A stretch of DNA of 7,990 nt from an uncultured Asticcacaulis sp. Its GTDB lineage: Bacteria > Pseudomonadota > Alphaproteobacteria > Caulobacterales > Caulobacteraceae. Shown piece after piece: positions 5,716 to 7,990 of this stretch. The stretch lies in contig CAMLPZ010000195.1 in the NCBI GenBank assembly GCA_946482045.1, positions 1 through 7,990 on the forward strand, given 5' to 3'. How positions within the stretch are numbered: position 1 is the first letter of the stretch; each line of letters starts with the position of its first letter. Under the pieces are notes generated by a model, which had not been told where the DNA came from, ran no database searches, and saw only the letters and a program-made list of their open reading frames with translations. The translations under genes were made by a program, and so were the position numbers.

Positions 5716-7899
5716 GTGCGTTATTTCCTCAAATCCCTATATGTCGTGTCTGTGGCGGCCTTGATAACCTGCGCCTCACCTTCATTTTCGCAGATCGCAC
5801 AGGGTACGATGACCACCGTCGCCAAACAGATTCCGTCCAATCCGAACATAGTCCCTAACGCCGCCGCCGATCCGCGCGCCTTCCTTGACGCCATAGAAGG
5901 CAAGGAGGCGCTCGACTGGGCGATTGCGCGCAATACCAGGACACTCGACCGCCTGTCCCAAGACCCGCGCTTTGGCCAGTACCAGGCCGAGATGCTGAAG
6001 ATCCTGCAGGCAACCGACCGCATCCCCATGCCAAGCTTCGAACACGGCGGCATGATCGACAACTTCTGGCAGGATGCCGAACATAAACAGGGCGTGTGGC
6101 GGCGCACGACCTGGGAGTCGTACAAGACAAATGATCCGAAGTGGGAAACGATCTTCGACGTCGACGCCCAATCGAAGATCGACGGCAAGATGTGGGTCTT
6201 CAACGGCTCGGACTGCCTACCGCCAGACAATCGCTACTGCCTGATCAGCCTGGCCGATGGCGGCACCGACGCCGATATCGTGCGTGAATTCGATACAAAA
6301 ACCAAAACCTTCGTACTCGGAGGCTTCGATCTGCCGGCCGGCAAGCAGAATGTCAGTTGGGTGGATGAGGATACCCTCTATGTTTCGCGCGAATGGCAAC
6401 CCGGGGAACTGACAACCTCGAGCTATCCCTATATCACAAAGAGGCTGAAGCGCGGCCAGAAGCTGGAAGACGCCGTTGAGGTCTTTCGCGGCAGCAAGGA
6501 CGACGTTTCCGCCGGGCGCTATGTCCTGCGCGACATCGATGGCGCTTATGTCATGGACCTGGCCTATACACGACCAAGCTTCTTCGAAACGATAACGCAT
6601 TTCTACGCGGATGAAGGGCCGGTCACCCTGCCCTTGCCGCTGACCTCCAGCTTCGAGGCCTATCACAAGGGGCAGGCTGTCTATCGCCTTAAGTCCGATT
6701 GGACGAGTGCCAAAGGCACGGTATACAGTTCCGGCGCCATCATCGCCTTCGACCTCAAGACTGCGTTGAAAGACCCGGTCAAGTTAGAACCTGTGATCGT
6801 TTTTATGCCCGGCGGTCACCAGTCGGTCGAAACCATCAGCCAGACGAAGACACGTCTGGTCATGTCTATCCTTTCAAACGTGACGGGCGAGATTCACAGC
6901 TTTTCGTTTGACGGTAAGACCTGGTCCGACAAAAAGCTCGACCTGCCTGCCAATTCGACACTGGAACTTGTGTCCGCTGACGACCAAAGCGACGACGTCT
7001 TCTTATCAGCCTCCGGCTTCCTGGCGCCGACAACATTATACCGCGCCAACATTATTTCCGGCAAATCAGAAAAGATAAAAGCGGCGCCGGAACGCTTTGC
7101 TGCGCAAGGGCTTCAGGTCCAGCAGCAATGGGCGACTTCGACCGATGGCACCAAGGTGCCTTATTTCCTGGTCGCCCGAAAGGACGTGAAGCTCGACGGC
7201 CAGACCCCGACCCTGCTCTATGCCTATGGCGGTTTCGAAGTATCGATGCTGCCCAGCTATTCCGGCTCGCTCGGCAAGCTTTGGCTCGAAAAAGGCGGTG
7301 CCTATGTCCTGGCTAACATCCGCGGCGGCGGCGAGTTCGGCCCTAAGTGGCATGAAGCCGGTCTCAAGACCAACCGCCAGCGCGTCTTCGACGACTTCCG
7401 GGCCGTGGCGGAGGATTTGATCGCGCGCAAGGTCACTTCGCCGCGTCGCTTAGGGATCATGGGCGGGTCGAACGGTGGGCTCCTGATGGGCGTGCAACTG
7501 ACGCAGCGTCCGGACCTTTGGAACGCCGTCGTGGTTCAGGTGCCGCTGCTCGATATGGTCAACTACACCCATATGTCAGCCGGCGCGTCGTGGCAGGGCG
7601 AATACGGCAATCCCGACGATCCGGTCGAAGGCGCCTTCCTGCGCGGCATCTCGCCCTATCATAACGTCAAGGCGGGCACTGCCTATCCTGAGCCCTTATT
7701 CGAGACCTCGACCAAGGATGACCGCGTGGGGCCTGTTCACGCCCGCAAGATGGCGGCGCTGTTCGAGGATATGGGCCTGCCCTACTACTATTATGAAAAC
7801 ATCGAAGGCGGGCACAAGGCGGCGGCCAACCTGCCGGAAATCGCCCGGCGCTATGCGATCGAATATACGTACTTAACGAAAAAGCTCATGGGTGAGTAG
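5716..7899 (+). CDS. Secreted S9 prolyl oligopeptidase family peptidase
   Basis: A serine peptidase of family S9A, predicted to cleave after proline in short peptides. With GTG at 5716 it has 727 residues and starts with a signal peptide (RYFLKSLYVVSVAALITCASPSFS), so it probably acts in the periplasm. The middle (about 90-430) fits the beta-propeller that limits substrate size. The C-terminal alpha/beta-hydrolase has S585 in GGSNGG, D668 in STKDDRV and H700 in EGGHKAA as its triad. W626 lies 41 residues after the serine, the same offset as Trp595 in porcine enzyme, which stacks on proline. R670 matches Arg643. The final histidine context is GGHKAAAN rather than the GHGAG of the animal enzyme, as in a bacterial subgroup. 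GTG was chosen because AAGGCGGGG precedes it; a TTG at 5653 would put 21 polar residues before the signal peptide. The gene diverges from the regulator operon and may share its operator. Confidence 0.92.
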   Translation: MRYFLKSLYVVSVAALITCASPSFSQIAQGTMTTVAKQIPSNPNIVPNAAADPRAFLDAIEGKEALDWAIARNTRTLDRLSQDPRFGQYQAEMLKILQATDRIPMPSFEHGGMIDNFWQDAEHKQGVWRRTTWESYKTNDPKWETIFDVDAQSKIDGKMWVFNGSDCLPPDNRYCLISLADGGTDADIVREFDTKTKTFVLGGFDLPAGKQNVSWVDEDTLYVSREWQPGELTTSSYPYITKRLKRGQKLEDAVEVFRGSKDDVSAGRYVLRDIDGAYVMDLAYTRPSFFETITHFYADEGPVTLPLPLTSSFEAYHKGQAVYRLKSDWTSAKGTVYSSGAIIAFDLKTALKDPVKLEPVIVFMPGGHQSVETISQTKTRLVMSILSNVTGEIHSFSFDGKTWSDKKLDLPANSTLELVSADDQSDDVFLSASGFLAPTTLYRANIISGKSEKIKAAPERFAAQGLQVQQQWATSTDGTKVPYFLVARKDVKLDGQTPTLLYAYGGFEVSMLPSYSGSLGKLWLEKGGAYVLANIRGGGEFGPKWHEAGLKTNRQRVFDDFRAVAEDLIARKVTSPRRLGIMGGSNGGLLMGVQLTQRPDLWNAVVVQVPLLDMVNYTHMSAGASWQGEYGNPDDPVEGAFLRGISPYHNVKAGTAYPEPLFETSTKDDRVGPVHARKMAALFEDMGLPYYYYENIEGGHKAAANLPEIARRYAIEYTYLTKKLMGE

Positions 7900-7901
7900 C
7901 G

Positions 7902-7925
7902 CCAGGTTGCGTCTTAGCAACCTGG
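7902..7925 (+). terminator. Stem-loop after the peptidase gene
   Basis: CCAGGTTGC (7902-7910) pairs perfectly with GCAACCTGG (7917-7925) around a 6-base loop, starting 3 bases past the stop codon. No T-run follows directly, so it is at best a non-canonical terminator or an RNA 3'-end stabiliser. Confidence 0.5.
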
Positions 7926-7990
7926 TGAAGTCGAGACTAGAGCGTGATGACATTAGTTATCTCCATATCCGGAGTTTTTGAGATAATTTC

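Noticed and set aside
5730..5784. Lipoprotein signal (LITC) in the S9 peptidase leader.
   Set aside because: Threonine directly before the cysteine is unusual for a lipobox, and a type I cleavage site near PSFS fits better.

Overview
The window looks like an ordinary chromosomal stretch of a free-living alphaproteobacterium of moderately high GC. Gene content, codon use and intergenic style suggest Caulobacterales (Asticcacaulis- or Caulobacter-like). That placement is inference; no rRNA or other marker gene is present. There are eight credible protein genes, no RNA genes, no insertion sequence, no CRISPR array and no prophage. No stretch longer than about 180 bases lacks a gene.

Layout. Positions 6-134 hold a nested inverted repeat with a bidirectional-terminator-like hairpin at its centre. 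Next, on the minus strand, come a 60-residue DUF1328 membrane protein (140-322), a terminator (446-470), a KdpE-like response regulator without a sensor kinase beside it (496-1191) and a pterin-4a-carbinolamine dehydratase (1320-1619). The dehydratase appears to start at ATT. A short divergent control region with an operator-like inverted repeat separates it from a secreted GH2 glycosidase of beta-glucuronidase type on the plus strand (1746-3641). This converges on a minus-strand group: phenylalanine 4-monooxygenase (3709-4572), a winged-helix regulator (4638-4943) and a six-helix membrane protein (4947-5549). The last two are separated by 3 bases. Divergent from them is a signal-peptide-bearing S9 prolyl oligopeptidase (5716-7899). 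A 31-bp imperfect palindrome lies in that divergent region, across a good candidate promoter of the regulator operon.

How the genes fit together. Phenylalanine hydroxylase makes 4a-hydroxy-tetrahydropterin, and the dehydratase starts its recycling, so these two form one pathway. They are usually adjacent (phhAB), but here the GH2 gene and a convergent junction lie between them. The regulator and membrane protein look like an autoregulated two-gene unit. The GH2 enzyme and the S9 peptidase are both predicted to be exported, which fits a scavenger that digests plant or other polymeric material outside the cytoplasm, although no transporter gene is visible here.

I do not see a clearly new biological system. 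The best leads are the ATT start, the palindrome over the regulator promoter, the REPIN-like element at the left edge and the uronate-type motif in the GH2 enzyme.
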